64,000 nucleotides of DNA from NCBI RefSeq assembly GCF_001445655.1, contig NZ_LNBE01000003.1, positions 1,408,530 through 1,472,529 on the forward strand, given 5' to 3'. Under the pieces are notes generated by a model. The model had not been told where the DNA came from and ran no database searches. It saw only the letters and a program-made list of their open reading frames with translations. The DNA comes from Streptomyces roseifaciens (lineage in GTDB: Bacteria; Actinomycetota; Actinomycetes; Streptomycetales; Streptomycetaceae). Below, piece by piece: positions 25,583 to 33,839 of this stretch (positions are counted from its first letter, which is position 1; every line of letters begins with the position of its first letter). The translations under genes were made by a program, and so were the position numbers.

Positions 25583-26713
25583 TCACGCGGAGTCCTGCGG
25601 GTCTTCGCGGGGAAGGCGTTCGAGGGCCATCACGGCGACGTCGTCGGCCATCGCCCCTCCCGCGTACGCGAGCAGGTCGCGGTGGAGGCGCTGGACGAGC
25701 CGGTCCGGGTCGGTCTCCTGCCAGGCGGCGACCCGGTCGGCCAGCGGGTAGAAGCCTCCGCCGGCGTCACGGGTCTCGATGACGCCGTCGGTGTAGAGCA
25801 GGAGGACGTCGCCCGCGCGGTAGGGGAACGACTCGGACTCGTAGTCGTCCTCCGTCAGGCCGCCCGCCAGGCCGAGCGGCAGCGCGGGGTCGGCCACGGT
25901 CAGGGTGGTGACCTTGCCGTCGCTCAGCACGAGCGGGGGAGGGTGTCCGCAGTTGATGAGCCGGAGCACCGGCTGGTCGTCCGGGATGTCCAGGACCGCG
26001 GCGGTGATGAAGCCCTCGCCGGTCGTCCGGTCGTCGGCGGGCTCTGCCATGTCCCAGTACGTGGCGTTCTGCAGGTGCGCGACCAGCCGCGGCAGCGGGG
26101 GGTTGCGGTGGGCCGCCGCGCGGAAGGCGCCGAGCAGGGAGGCGGCGTCCCCGATCGTCGGGAGGCCCTTGCCGCGCACGTCGCCGATCATCACGCGCGT
26201 GCCGTGCACGGTCCGCGCGGCGGCGTACAGGTCGCCACCGATCCGGGCCTCCGCCTCGGCCGCCACGTACATCGAGGCGATCCGCAGGGGACCCAGACGC
26301 GTCGGGACCGGCCGCAGCAGTACGCGCTGGGCCACCTCCGCCACCCAGCGGGCCTGGCTCAGCTCCTGCTCGCGCTGCTCGCGGGCGCGGCGGAAGAGGA
26401 CCAGGAAGACGGAGATGAGCAGCAGTGCGGCGATCTGGGCCTGGTGGTTCGGGGTCTCCAGGCCGCCGTGGAAGATGCCGATCACGACCTGGGCCGTCAC
26501 GGCGAGGGCCCCGATGACGGCCGTGAGCACGGGTCCGCCGATGGCCGCGCTGATCGCCGGCGCGGCGACCAGAAGGGGGCCCAGGTGGATGTCAGGGGGT
26601 GTCAGGAGGTCGACGAACATCACCAGAGCGATGAGCCCCAGCGGCACGGCGACCAGGGACCGGCCGGTGTGCCACCACCGGCCGAATCCGGGCACACTGC
26701 GCGGAAGGGGCAT
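25583..26713 (-). CDS. PP2C-type (SpoIIE/RsbU-like) membrane phosphatase
   Basis: 376 residues. Three or four N-terminal membrane helices (to about residue 115), a short linker helix, then a SpoIIE/PPM phosphatase domain with EAEARIGGDLYAA, VMIGDVRGKG, LRLINCGHPPPL, LLLYTDGVIET and MADDVAVMALER. Such phosphatases dephosphorylate anti-sigma antagonists in stress or development signalling. No PAS, GAF or HATPase domain is attached, so the sensor function may reside in the membrane part. It stands alone, but the NCS1 permease gene is upstream on the same strand, 91 bp away. Confidence 0.9.
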   Translation of the reverse strand: MPLPRSVPGFGRWWHTGRSLVAVPLGLIALVMFVDLLTPPDIHLGPLLVAAPAISAAIGGPVLTAVIGALAVTAQVVIGIFHGGLETPNHQAQIAALLLISVFLVLFRRAREQREQELSQARWVAEVAQRVLLRPVPTRLGPLRIASMYVAAEAEARIGGDLYAAARTVHGTRVMIGDVRGKGLPTIGDAASLLGAFRAAAHRNPPLPRLVAHLQNATYWDMAEPADDRTTGEGFITAAVLDIPDDQPVLRLINCGHPPPLVLSDGKVTTLTVADPALPLGLAGGLTEDDYESESFPYRAGDVLLLYTDGVIETRDAGGGFYPLADRVAAWQETDPDRLVQRLHRDLLAYAGGAMADDVAVMALERLPREDPQDSA

Positions 26714-26804
26714 GAGTACTGCTTACCTTCTCGGTGACCTCCCTGCACAGCTGCCACATCGGTGGTGTCGCCCCCGGCGGCGTTAGGGCGTGTGTGCGAA
26801 TGGC

Positions 26805-28310
26805 TCAGTTCTCGGCGGTGGCCGGGTTGCGACGGTTGCTGTCGCTGTCGCTGTCGTCCTCCGGCTTGTCCTCCGGCTCGTCCTCCGGTTCGTCCGCCGC
26901 CGGGTGGACGGTCTCGGCGGGCGGGTCGGCGGTGTGCCGGGCCCAGGGAAGGTAGACGGCCGCGGTGAAGACCAGCCCCACGATCCAGGAGACGTCCGCA
27001 CCGCCGAGCCGTTCCGTCAGCGGACCGGTGTAGAGCTTCTGGGCCAGGAAGGGGATCTGGGCGAGGACGCCGAGGGCGTAGCTGCTCAGTGCGGGGACGT
27101 TCCAGCGCCCGTAGCGGCCGTCCGGGTCGTACAGCGCGGGGATGTCGACGCGTTCGCGCGAAACCAGGTAGTAGTCGGTCAGGTTGATGGCGCTCCAGGG
27201 CGTGAACACCATGAGCAGCAGCAGGACGAAATTCTTGAAGTTGTCCAGGAAGTCCGCGCTCGCCGCGACCGCGACGACGGTGGCCGCCGCCGTGAACGCG
27301 GTGATGTACAGCGCGCGGGCGGCCGGCGTGATCCTGGACCGGCCGTCGAACGCGGTCACCGTCGTCAGGATCGACATGAAACCGCCGTACGCATTGAGGC
27401 AGTTGACGGTGAGCTTGCCCACCAGCACCACCAGGTGGACGAGGAACCCGACGGCCGCCGGCCCCGCCAGCTCGCCGACGAACCCGACCTGGTCGGACAG
27501 GAAGGACTCGCCGGCCACGGCGGCGATCAGGGCTCCCAGGCTCATGGCCCACTGCGCCCCGAGGACGCTGCCCGAGAAGGTCGACCAGAAGGCCGCCCGG
27601 GCGCTGGTGGTACGGGGCAGGTAGCGCGAATAGTCGGCCACGTAGGGGCCGAAGGTGAGTTGCCAGCCGGCGCCGAGCGAGACGGCGAGCAGGAACGTCG
27701 CGGCGTCGAAGGGCTGCCGGCCGACGTGCGCGCCGACGTCGTACCGGGTGAACACGGCGACGAGGAGATAGCCGAGACCGATGCTGCCGACGACGGTCGC
27801 GATCCGGCCCGCGAGGTGGATGAGGCGGTATCCGGCCAGGGCGACGACGGCGGTCAGCACGCCGAAGACGAGGATTCCGGGGGTCGTGCCGGGCAGGTGC
27901 AGGATCCTGCGGACGGCCTGCCCGGCCAGTACGGAGCCGGTCGCCGCGAAGCCCAGGTACATGAGGATCACCATCACGAGCGGCACCACTGCGCCGAGGA
28001 CGCCGAACTGTGCGCGGCTCGAAATCATCTGGGGGATCCCGAGCCGCGGGCCCTGGGCGGAGTGCAGAGCCATCACCACCCCGCCGAGGACGTTGCCCAC
28101 GAGCAGCGCCGGGATCGCCCACAGTGCGTCGGCGCCGAAGACGACCGCCAAGGCGCCGTCGACGACGGCGGTGATCTGCATGCTCGCGCCGAACCAGAGG
28201 GTGAACTGGCTGTGCGGGGCGCCGTGCCGCTCGGCGTCCGGGACCACCTCGATCGTCCGGCGTTCCGGGGCGAGGGGGGATCGGGACGACGGCTGCTCGG
28301 GCGACGTCAT
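26805..28310 (-). CDS. NCS1-family purine/cytosine permease
   Basis: 501 residues from ATG 28310. Twelve membrane segments and the NCS1 hallmark stretches FTLWFGASMQITAVVDG, RAQFGVLGAVVPL and FTPWSAINLTDYYLVSRE are present. It probably imports a nucleobase or related compound with protons or sodium. The C-terminal tail is very acidic with DEPEDEPEDKPEDD-like repeats and ends in polar SDSDSN. No catabolic gene is adjacent, so the substrate is open. Confidence 0.9.
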   Translation of the reverse strand: MTSPEQPSSRSPLAPERRTIEVVPDAERHGAPHSQFTLWFGASMQITAVVDGALAVVFGADALWAIPALLVGNVLGGVVMALHSAQGPRLGIPQMISSRAQFGVLGAVVPLVMVILMYLGFAATGSVLAGQAVRRILHLPGTTPGILVFGVLTAVVALAGYRLIHLAGRIATVVGSIGLGYLLVAVFTRYDVGAHVGRQPFDAATFLLAVSLGAGWQLTFGPYVADYSRYLPRTTSARAAFWSTFSGSVLGAQWAMSLGALIAAVAGESFLSDQVGFVGELAGPAAVGFLVHLVVLVGKLTVNCLNAYGGFMSILTTVTAFDGRSRITPAARALYITAFTAAATVVAVAASADFLDNFKNFVLLLLMVFTPWSAINLTDYYLVSRERVDIPALYDPDGRYGRWNVPALSSYALGVLAQIPFLAQKLYTGPLTERLGGADVSWIVGLVFTAAVYLPWARHTADPPAETVHPAADEPEDEPEDKPEDDSDSDSNRRNPATAEN

Positions 28311-28476
28311 GGGTGCCACACTCCTGGCTCGACTCCGGCTCGCGCGATGTTGCGCAGAATCTGGCACGGGGCGAAAACCGGAGTCAACGGGTCGGTCGCC
28401 GTCGTGTAATATTGCCGATGTCGCCGGGGAAACCGGGCGAAAAGCGGAACAGATGAACAACTGAACAGCTGAACAA

Positions 28477-28549
28477 GGGGCTATAGCTCAGTTGGTAGAG
28501 CGCCTGCATGGCATGCAGGAGGTCAGGAGTTCAATTCTCCTTAGCTCCA
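28477..28549 (+). tRNA. tRNA-Ala (anticodon GGC)
   Basis: A complete cloverleaf is seen: acceptor GGGGCTA/TAGCTCC, D stem GCTC/GAGC, anticodon stem CCTGC/GCAGG with loop ATGGCAT (anticodon GGC at 28510-28512), variable AGGTC, and T arm AGGAG-TTCAATT-CTCCT. It ends at A73; CCA is not encoded. A strong terminator follows 10 bp later. It reads GCC and GCU alanine codons. Confidence 0.97.
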
Positions 28550-28559
28550 CAGTGAACGA

Positions 28560-28592
28560 GATGGAGGCCACCCGGGTCGGGTGGCCTCCATC
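28560..28592 (+). terminator. Strong intrinsic-type terminator of tRNA-Ala
   Basis: A 14-bp perfect stem, GATGGAGGCCACCC paired with GGGTGGCCTCCATC, encloses a 5-nt GGGTC loop, 10 bp after the tRNA end. A short TCGTCG tail follows rather than a T run, as usual in high G+C bacteria. Confidence 0.88.
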
Positions 28593-28694
28593 TCGTCGTG
28601 CGCTCCCCGATGGAGGGAGTTTGCGCACCCGTCCGGGTGACGGGCGTTTCTCGGATCATCGGACGGCGAAGATCCTTCATGACAGCGGCACGCT

Positions 28695-28734
28695 GCCCTT
28701 GCCCAGTCCTACCAGCCGCGGACTGGGCAAGGGC
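28695..28734 (+). promoter_or_regulatory. Perfect 15-bp hairpin upstream of the antiporter gene
   Basis: GCCCTTGCCCAGTCC and GGACTGGGCAAGGGC pair perfectly over 15 bp around a 10-nt loop (TACCAGCCGC), 77 bp before the ATG of the ChaA-type gene. It could be a transcript terminator, a 5'-leader attenuator or a protein-binding dyad. There is no gene between the tRNA terminator and the antiporter, so the reason for a second hairpin is not obvious. Confidence 0.7.
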
Positions 28735-28811
28735 GAGGACGGCCGGCCGAGGCGGCGGGTGCGAAATCTCCAGTAAATGGGACATCGCCGTCAATCTGCG
28801 AAGCTTTCCGT

Positions 28812-29912
28812 ATGAACTCTCGGCTCCACTTCCTTGCTGCGCGCTGGCCCGCCCTCGTGCCGGCGCTCGCCGCCGTCGTCCTGGCCCTGACCTGGGGGCG
28901 GTCACTGTCCGCCGGAACGGTGGCCCTGGTGAGCTGCTGCCTGGCCGGCGCCGTGCTCGCCGCCGTGCACCACGCGGAGGTGATCGCGCACCGGGTCGGC
29001 GAACCCTTCGGGTCGCTCGTCCTCGCCGTCGCGGTGACGGTCATCGAAGTGGCCCTCATCGTCACGCTCATGGCCGACGGCGGCGACAAGAGCGCCTCCC
29101 TGGCCCGCGACACCGTCTTCGCCGCAGTCATGATCACCTGTAACGGCATCGTCGGGCTCTCCCTCCTCGTGTGCGCCCTCCGGCGCCGCGTGGCCGTCTT
29201 CAACGCGGAAGGCACCGGCGCCGCCTTCGCCACCGTGGCGACGCTCGCCGGACTGAGCCTGGCCCTGCCGACCTTCACCACCAGCACCCCCGGCCCGCAG
29301 TTCTCCCCGGCCCAGCTCGTCTTCGCCGCCGTCGCCTCGCTCCTCCTCTACGGCCTGTTCGTGGCGACCCAGACCGTACGGCACCGCGACTACTTCCTCC
29401 CGGTGACCGCCCAGGGCGAGGTCATCGACACCGACGACCACGCCGAGCCGCCCACGGCCCGGACCGCCCTGACCAGCCTCGGACTGCTCGCCGTCGCCCT
29501 GGTGTCGGTCGTCGGCCTGGCCAAGGGAGTCTCCCCGACCATCGAGTCCGGCGTGGCCGCCGCCGGCCTCCCCGCCTCCGTCGTCGGCGTCGTCATTGCC
29601 CTGCTGGTGCTGCTCCCCGAGACGATCGCCGCCCTGCGCGCCGCCCGCCGCGACCGCGTCCAGACCAGCCTCAACCTCGGCCTCGGCTCGGCCATGGCCA
29701 GCATCGGCCTCACCATCCCCGCCGTCGCGGTGGCCTCGATCTGGCTGGACGGCCCCCTCCTCCTCGGCCTCGGCGCGACGCACATGGTGCTCCTCGCCCT
29801 CACCGTCGCCGTAGGCACCCTGACGGTGATCCCGGGCCGCGCCACCCCGCTCCAGGGCGGCGTACACCTCTCGCTCCTGGCGGCCTACGTGGTGCTGGCG
29901 GTGAGCCCCTGA
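28812..29912 (+). CDS. ChaA-type Ca2+(Na+)/H+ antiporter (CaCA family)
   Basis: 366 residues, 10-11 membrane segments in two inverted repeats. The paired acidic alpha-repeats are visible: GEPFGSLVLAVAVTVIEVALI in the first half and VVIALLVLLPETIAALRAARR plus NLGLGSAMASIGLTIPAVA in the second. The family exchanges cytosolic Ca2+ or Na+ for protons. Start is ATG 28812 with only a weak upstream purine run. A perfect hairpin lies in its leader. The last 28 bp overlap the convergent terpene synthase gene. Confidence 0.85.
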   Translation: MNSRLHFLAARWPALVPALAAVVLALTWGRSLSAGTVALVSCCLAGAVLAAVHHAEVIAHRVGEPFGSLVLAVAVTVIEVALIVTLMADGGDKSASLARDTVFAAVMITCNGIVGLSLLVCALRRRVAVFNAEGTGAAFATVATLAGLSLALPTFTTSTPGPQFSPAQLVFAAVASLLLYGLFVATQTVRHRDYFLPVTAQGEVIDTDDHAEPPTARTALTSLGLLAVALVSVVGLAKGVSPTIESGVAAAGLPASVVGVVIALLVLLPETIAALRAARRDRVQTSLNLGLGSAMASIGLTIPAVAVASIWLDGPLLLGLGATHMVLLALTVAVGTLTVIPGRATPLQGGVHLSLLAAYVVLAVSP

Positions 29913-30958
29913 GGGACACGGGCGGGGACGGGGGCGGGGATACGGGCGGGGACGCGGTGCGCATCGGTCATCCAGGCGGCGGTGTGCCGGCTGGCAGGCC
30001 GGGGACGCTCCTCGTAGCGCGGCGAGATGAGGTGGTACTCGATGTTGCCGCTCAGCCAGGAGCGCAGCCCGCGGGTCAGGTGACCGATGCACTCGCGTTC
30101 TTCGGGGGTGACGTCGAGGTGGGCGCAGAGGTCGGGCAGCGCGCGCTCGAGGGCCAGGAAGGAGTGCATGCGCTGGTCGGCCATCGTGACGGCCCGGGCG
30201 ATCGCCTCCTCCTGGGTGCACCGGTACTGGCGCTGGATGAGGGGAACGACGTTGATGTGGTCGTTCCAGGAGGCTTCGCGGTGGACGCCGGTGATGTCGT
30301 TGACGAGGGCGATGTGGTCGCCCGTGGCGCGCTGCATGGCGTGGAGGACGGGGTGCATGACGATGTCGTCGCTGAGCTCGCAGCGGTGCTCCAGGTCGTT
30401 GAAGCACATGTTGGCCAGGGCGGCGGTCGACCAGATCCGGTCGTCCAGGTAGTGCTCGACCGTGGGCCAGACACCGTCACGGCGGTAGACCGCGTCGCGG
30501 AGGTACGAATCCAGGAAGCGACTGAACCGGTTCGCGGTGCGGCGCTGCCAGCGAACTGACATGCCGTGGGCCTGGGTGCGCCGCCACAGGTCGGACAGGG
30601 CCACGGTGAACGGCCCGGCGCAGGCACCCGGCGCGTCGGGGTCATTGGTGTCGAAGATCTGCTTCATTTCGTCGACGGTGTCGCGGATGAGCTCGGGATC
30701 GTGGACTTCCAGGACGTCGTCGAGCATGACGCCCCACGTCCCCCAGTCGGTGACGAGGTCCAGCAGGTCGCCGGTGCAGTACCACCAGACGCACGAGCCC
30801 CAGAGGTCCAGCCGGTAGGCGTCCCAGAGGGCTGCCGCTTCCGGAGAGGCCGCCATGCCCGTCTCCTGGCACCATTCCCAGGTATGGGCGCGGGCGCGCT
30901 CGGCATCGGGGCTGATCCGCAGGGGAAGCGGGCAGAAGAACAGATTCAGTCGTCGCAT
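29885..30958 (-). CDS. Class I terpene synthase
   Basis: 357 residues with GGAGG before the ATG. The alpha-domain shows an Asp-rich metal motif D80-D81-V-L-E84 and a late NDITGVHRE (220-228), where the canonical NSE Ser/Thr is Gly224. SPRYEE near the C-terminus supplies the RY-type pair. These enzymes ionise a prenyl diphosphate with Mg2+ and cyclise the cation in the cytoplasm. Neighbouring genes (Rieske oxygenase 27 bp upstream in the same operon, a class II cyclase, a P450) mark a terpenoid locus, in which it may act after the class II enzyme on a bicyclic diphosphate. No prenyl-diphosphate synthase is in the locus. The product is unknown. The 3' end overlaps the antiporter gene by 28 bp. 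Confidence 0.88.
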   Translation of the reverse strand: MRRLNLFFCPLPLRISPDAERARAHTWEWCQETGMAASPEAAALWDAYRLDLWGSCVWWYCTGDLLDLVTDWGTWGVMLDDVLEVHDPELIRDTVDEMKQIFDTNDPDAPGACAGPFTVALSDLWRRTQAHGMSVRWQRRTANRFSRFLDSYLRDAVYRRDGVWPTVEHYLDDRIWSTAALANMCFNDLEHRCELSDDIVMHPVLHAMQRATGDHIALVNDITGVHREASWNDHINVVPLIQRQYRCTQEEAIARAVTMADQRMHSFLALERALPDLCAHLDVTPEERECIGHLTRGLRSWLSGNIEYHLISPRYEERPRPASRHTAAWMTDAHRVPARIPAPVPARVPQGLTASTT

Positions 30959-30985
30959 CTCCGTGCCTCCGTTCCGGGCGATCGA

Positions 30986-32020
30986 TCAGGGGCTCGGCTC
31001 GCTGTAGAACTGACCGGCCCAGCGGCGGTATTCCATGATGGGGCCGTCCCCCTTGGTCAGTTTGGGATGGGCTACGTACGCCTTGTTCTGCCACACGGGG
31101 AAGTCCTTCGCCATATCGAGACCGATCAGCGGGGCGAGCACTTTGCCGATCAGCCGGGTCGTGCGGCCCGGGGCGGTGAGGCCCAGGCATTCCTCCACGT
31201 TCACCGCGAGCCTGATCTCCACGCGCAGCGGATCGACGGGCACCGGCAGGACCCAGAAATGGACGTGGGTGCGGAGCCGCGGAATGCGAGCGTCGACGAA
31301 CAGCCAGCCGAGCCCCTGAAGACGCAGACTGTAGTGGACTTGATGAGATACCAGGAAGCCCCCGGAAGAGCCCTTGGCCGGAGTCGTGGCCAGATCGGCT
31401 TCCATCACGGTCCCTGAAAAGCGGAGGCCCTTGATGTCGATGGCCATGCCGTGAATGGGAGGGCCGTGTGCGGTATCGACGGAGTTCTCCATGACGTCCT
31501 GCGGGTGGTCGGCCAGCGTGTAGGAGACGTGCCCCGCCGGACAGAACTCCGCGGGCTTGGAGGAGCGCACTTCCCATGCGGCCGGGTGACCGCGGGAATG
31601 GTGCCAGACCAGCACGATGCCGTCCGTCTCGCGCACCTCCAGCAGCCTGAGCCGGGCTTTGGGCGGTGGTGAGCCGCACCCCGTTCGGACGCAGTCGCCG
31701 GAGGGCGAGAAGGCGAAATGGTGAAACGGGCAGACGATGTTCTCCCCGTCCACCCGTCCGCCGTGGCCGAGATGGGCCCCCAGGTGCGGGCAGAACGGGC
31801 GTACCGCTCGCACCAGGCCGGACCGGGTCCGGTACAGCACGACGTCCTCGCCGGTGAGGTGCCGGGTCAGCACCCGGCCGGCAGGCAATTCGTCGCGGAA
31901 TGCCACGGCGTACCAGCCGTCGGGATAAGGCAGCCGGGGAGTTGCCCTGTTACCCGTCACCAATGGGGTTTCACCCGTGCTGCGCGCGAGGTGAAACCTG
32001 AAGGCGGAGGGTATTTTCAT
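30986..32020 (-). CDS. Rieske non-heme iron oxygenase (DAF-36/KshA-like)
   Basis: 344 residues. The N-terminal Rieske domain has C77-x-H79 and C97-x2-H100 (CPHLGAHLGHGG, CPFHHFAF). The mononuclear site is ENSVDTAHGPPIHG, with His185 and His190 and an upstream Asp182 as bridging residue. It resembles sterol-type Rieske oxygenases. It most likely hydroxylates or desaturates the terpene skeleton made by the adjacent synthase, needing a reductase not encoded here. ATG 32020 is preceded by GAGGACGG. The gene is divergent from the class II cyclase and operonic with the terpene synthase. Confidence 0.9.
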   Translation of the reverse strand: MKIPSAFRFHLARSTGETPLVTGNRATPRLPYPDGWYAVAFRDELPAGRVLTRHLTGEDVVLYRTRSGLVRAVRPFCPHLGAHLGHGGRVDGENIVCPFHHFAFSPSGDCVRTGCGSPPPKARLRLLEVRETDGIVLVWHHSRGHPAAWEVRSSKPAEFCPAGHVSYTLADHPQDVMENSVDTAHGPPIHGMAIDIKGLRFSGTVMEADLATTPAKGSSGGFLVSHQVHYSLRLQGLGWLFVDARIPRLRTHVHFWVLPVPVDPLRVEIRLAVNVEECLGLTAPGRTTRLIGKVLAPLIGLDMAKDFPVWQNKAYVAHPKLTKGDGPIMEYRRWAGQFYSEPSP

Positions 32021-32186
32021 GAGCGATACCGTCCTCGTCGACAGGGGTCAACTGCCGTTGGTCGATCTACCGCACCATGGTGGGACCTGCAGGATGACGT
32101 TCCGCGCCGAAACCGGCAACCTTTCGGTTCGCCCAGCGGACCACTCGCTTGAGCGGAAGGCAGGATGCCGCGTAAAAGAGGGGGCC
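32021..32186. promoter_or_regulatory. Divergent promoter region of the terpenoid locus
   Basis: 166 bp separate the Rieske start and the preferred cyclase start (an ATG at 32019 also opens the cyclase frame, but has no ribosome binding site and would overlap the Rieske start). The region must hold both promoters. I see no confident -35/-10 pair. The IclR regulator encoded downstream is the likely binding factor. Confidence 0.5.
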
Positions 32187-33839
32187 ATGTGCTCCGATCA
32201 GCCGGGCGAGAACTCTCCTGTGCCAGCCGGTATGACGACCGGATCGACGACCGATGCAATGACCCGAACAACGGCCGGTGGAGCGAGCGGCCCGGATCGG
32301 CCGACCGCGCGCCGTATCCGGGAGGCGGTGGGCCGGCTCATGGCCGGGCTCGGGGACACGGGGACCTGTTCGGACAGTTACAACACGGCATTCGTCTCCC
32401 GGGTCCGTGACCCCGACGGATCCCCGCGCTACCCGCGCGCGCTCCAATGGCTGCAGGAGCGCCAGCACCCGGACGGTTCCTGGGGAGGCCGGATAGCCCT
32501 GCCCGCCGACCGGCTCACGTCCACATTGGCGGCCGTGCGCGCACTCGTGGACTACGCGGAGACCACGCCGCCCGGGCCGTACGACTGGGTGGCCGGAGCG
32601 CTGAAGAGGGGAACCGGCCACCTGAAGTCACTGGCCCGCGAATGGCGGGCCGGGCCGCACGAGCCGATCGGATTCGAATTCGTCGTGCCGGAGCTGACCC
32701 GCCGGCTCCGTGCCCATGGCGTGGACCTCCCACCGCAGGCATGGCCGGACATCCACGCCCTGCGCCGGGACAAGATCGCCAGGATGGCAGCCGCTTCGGC
32801 GGGCTCGCTCTCCCCCTCGCTCTCCCCTTCACTGCGGTACTGCATGGAGGTCGCTCCGGACGAGGCCTTCGCGGGAGTGGCACTGACACTGCAGTCACCC
32901 GGAGGGTCGGTGGGCTGCTCCCCCGCGGCTACGGCTGCCTTGTGGCAGAGCACGGGTGATGCGCGGGCACTCGCCTACCTCGACCACCTCGCCCACCGCT
33001 CGCGCGACGGCGGGGCGCCCGAGGTGCACCCGGTGGAGGCCTTCGAGACCGGCTGGTCCCTCTACCACCTCGGACGTGCGGGCCTGTTGCCTCCCGGTGC
33101 CGCGCAGCACCTCGATGCGCTGGCGGGTGAGCTCGACCGCCGCGGCTGGGTCGGTTTCAGCAGGGAGTTTCCCGCGCCCGAGGCCGACACCACTGCGATG
33201 ACCATCAACCTGCTGTCCCACCTCGGCGTGGAGGCCGCATCCCGGCTCGGCCTCCTCCTGCGCTACGAAGCAGACGATCACTTCTTCCACTACCCGGGCG
33301 AGCGGGGCGCGTCGGTGAGTGTGAACGCCCGGCTCCTGGAAGCCTTCAACCACGCGCCCGGCATGTACGGCCCGCAGCGCCGTAAGCTCATCCGCTTCCT
33401 CCTCGAGAGCCGTGCGGCGGACGGCTCCTGGCTGGACAAGTGGCACATGTCGCCCTACTACGCGACTGCCCACGTCTGCTTCGCGCTCGGCCGGTCCGCA
33501 TCCGCCGAGGGCCCCTTGACCCGCACCCACGAGTGGCTCCTCGACACCCAGCATCCGAACGGCTCCTGGGGAGCCGGCGGGGGACAGCCGGAGGAGACCG
33601 CCTACGCGATCCTGGCGCTGGACGCACTCGCCGGAAGCGGCCTCCCTCTCCCGGCTCGTACGTCACACCTGGCCCACCGCTACCTCGTGCCCCATCTCGA
33701 TGCCGGGCCCGACGCCTTCGCCGAACTGTGGCTCGGCAAGTCCCTCTACACGCCGACCGCGGTCGTGCAGTCAGCCGTCATCGCCGCCGCCCATCTCACG
33801 CGGCTCCGCCTCACCACGCCGCGGGCGCGCGGCGACTGA
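32187..33839 (+). CDS. Class II terpene cyclase (squalene-hopene/copalyl-diphosphate-synthase-like)
   Basis: 550 residues from ATG 32187, which has AAGAGGGGGCC in front. Helical double-barrel QW motifs are visible: LQERQHPDGSWGG near residue 90, FLLESRAADGSWLD and LLDTQHPNGSWGAGG. The proton-donor motif is E332-A-D334-T335-T-A in place of DxDD(T)A; the central Asp is kept but the flanking Asp residues are Glu and Thr. Class II cyclases protonate a C=C or epoxide of a prenyl diphosphate. Its product probably feeds the class I synthase. The 3' end overlaps the convergent IclR gene by 69 bp. The altered motif may change function or activity. Confidence 0.85.
   Translation: MCSDQPGENSPVPAGMTTGSTTDAMTRTTAGGASGPDRPTARRIREAVGRLMAGLGDTGTCSDSYNTAFVSRVRDPDGSPRYPRALQWLQERQHPDGSWGGRIALPADRLTSTLAAVRALVDYAETTPPGPYDWVAGALKRGTGHLKSLAREWRAGPHEPIGFEFVVPELTRRLRAHGVDLPPQAWPDIHALRRDKIARMAAASAGSLSPSLSPSLRYCMEVAPDEAFAGVALTLQSPGGSVGCSPAATAALWQSTGDARALAYLDHLAHRSRDGGAPEVHPVEAFETGWSLYHLGRAGLLPPGAAQHLDALAGELDRRGWVGFSREFPAPEADTTAMTINLLSHLGVEAASRLGLLLRYEADDHFFHYPGERGASVSVNARLLEAFNHAPGMYGPQRRKLIRFLLESRAADGSWLDKWHMSPYYATAHVCFALGRSASAEGPLTRTHEWLLDTQHPNGSWGAGGGQPEETAYAILALDALAGSGLPLPARTSHLAHRYLVPHLDAGPDAFAELWLGKSLYTPTAVVQSAVIAAAHLTRLRLTTPRARGD

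Noticed and set aside
28477..28549. tRNA-Ala as a mobile-element attachment site
   Set aside because: No integrase, no 3'-end tRNA duplicate and no mobility genes were seen within the window.
32019..32186. ATG 32019 as the class II cyclase start
   Set aside because: It would overlap the divergent Rieske start codon and has no ribosome binding site; ATG 32187 has AAGAGGGGG upstream.
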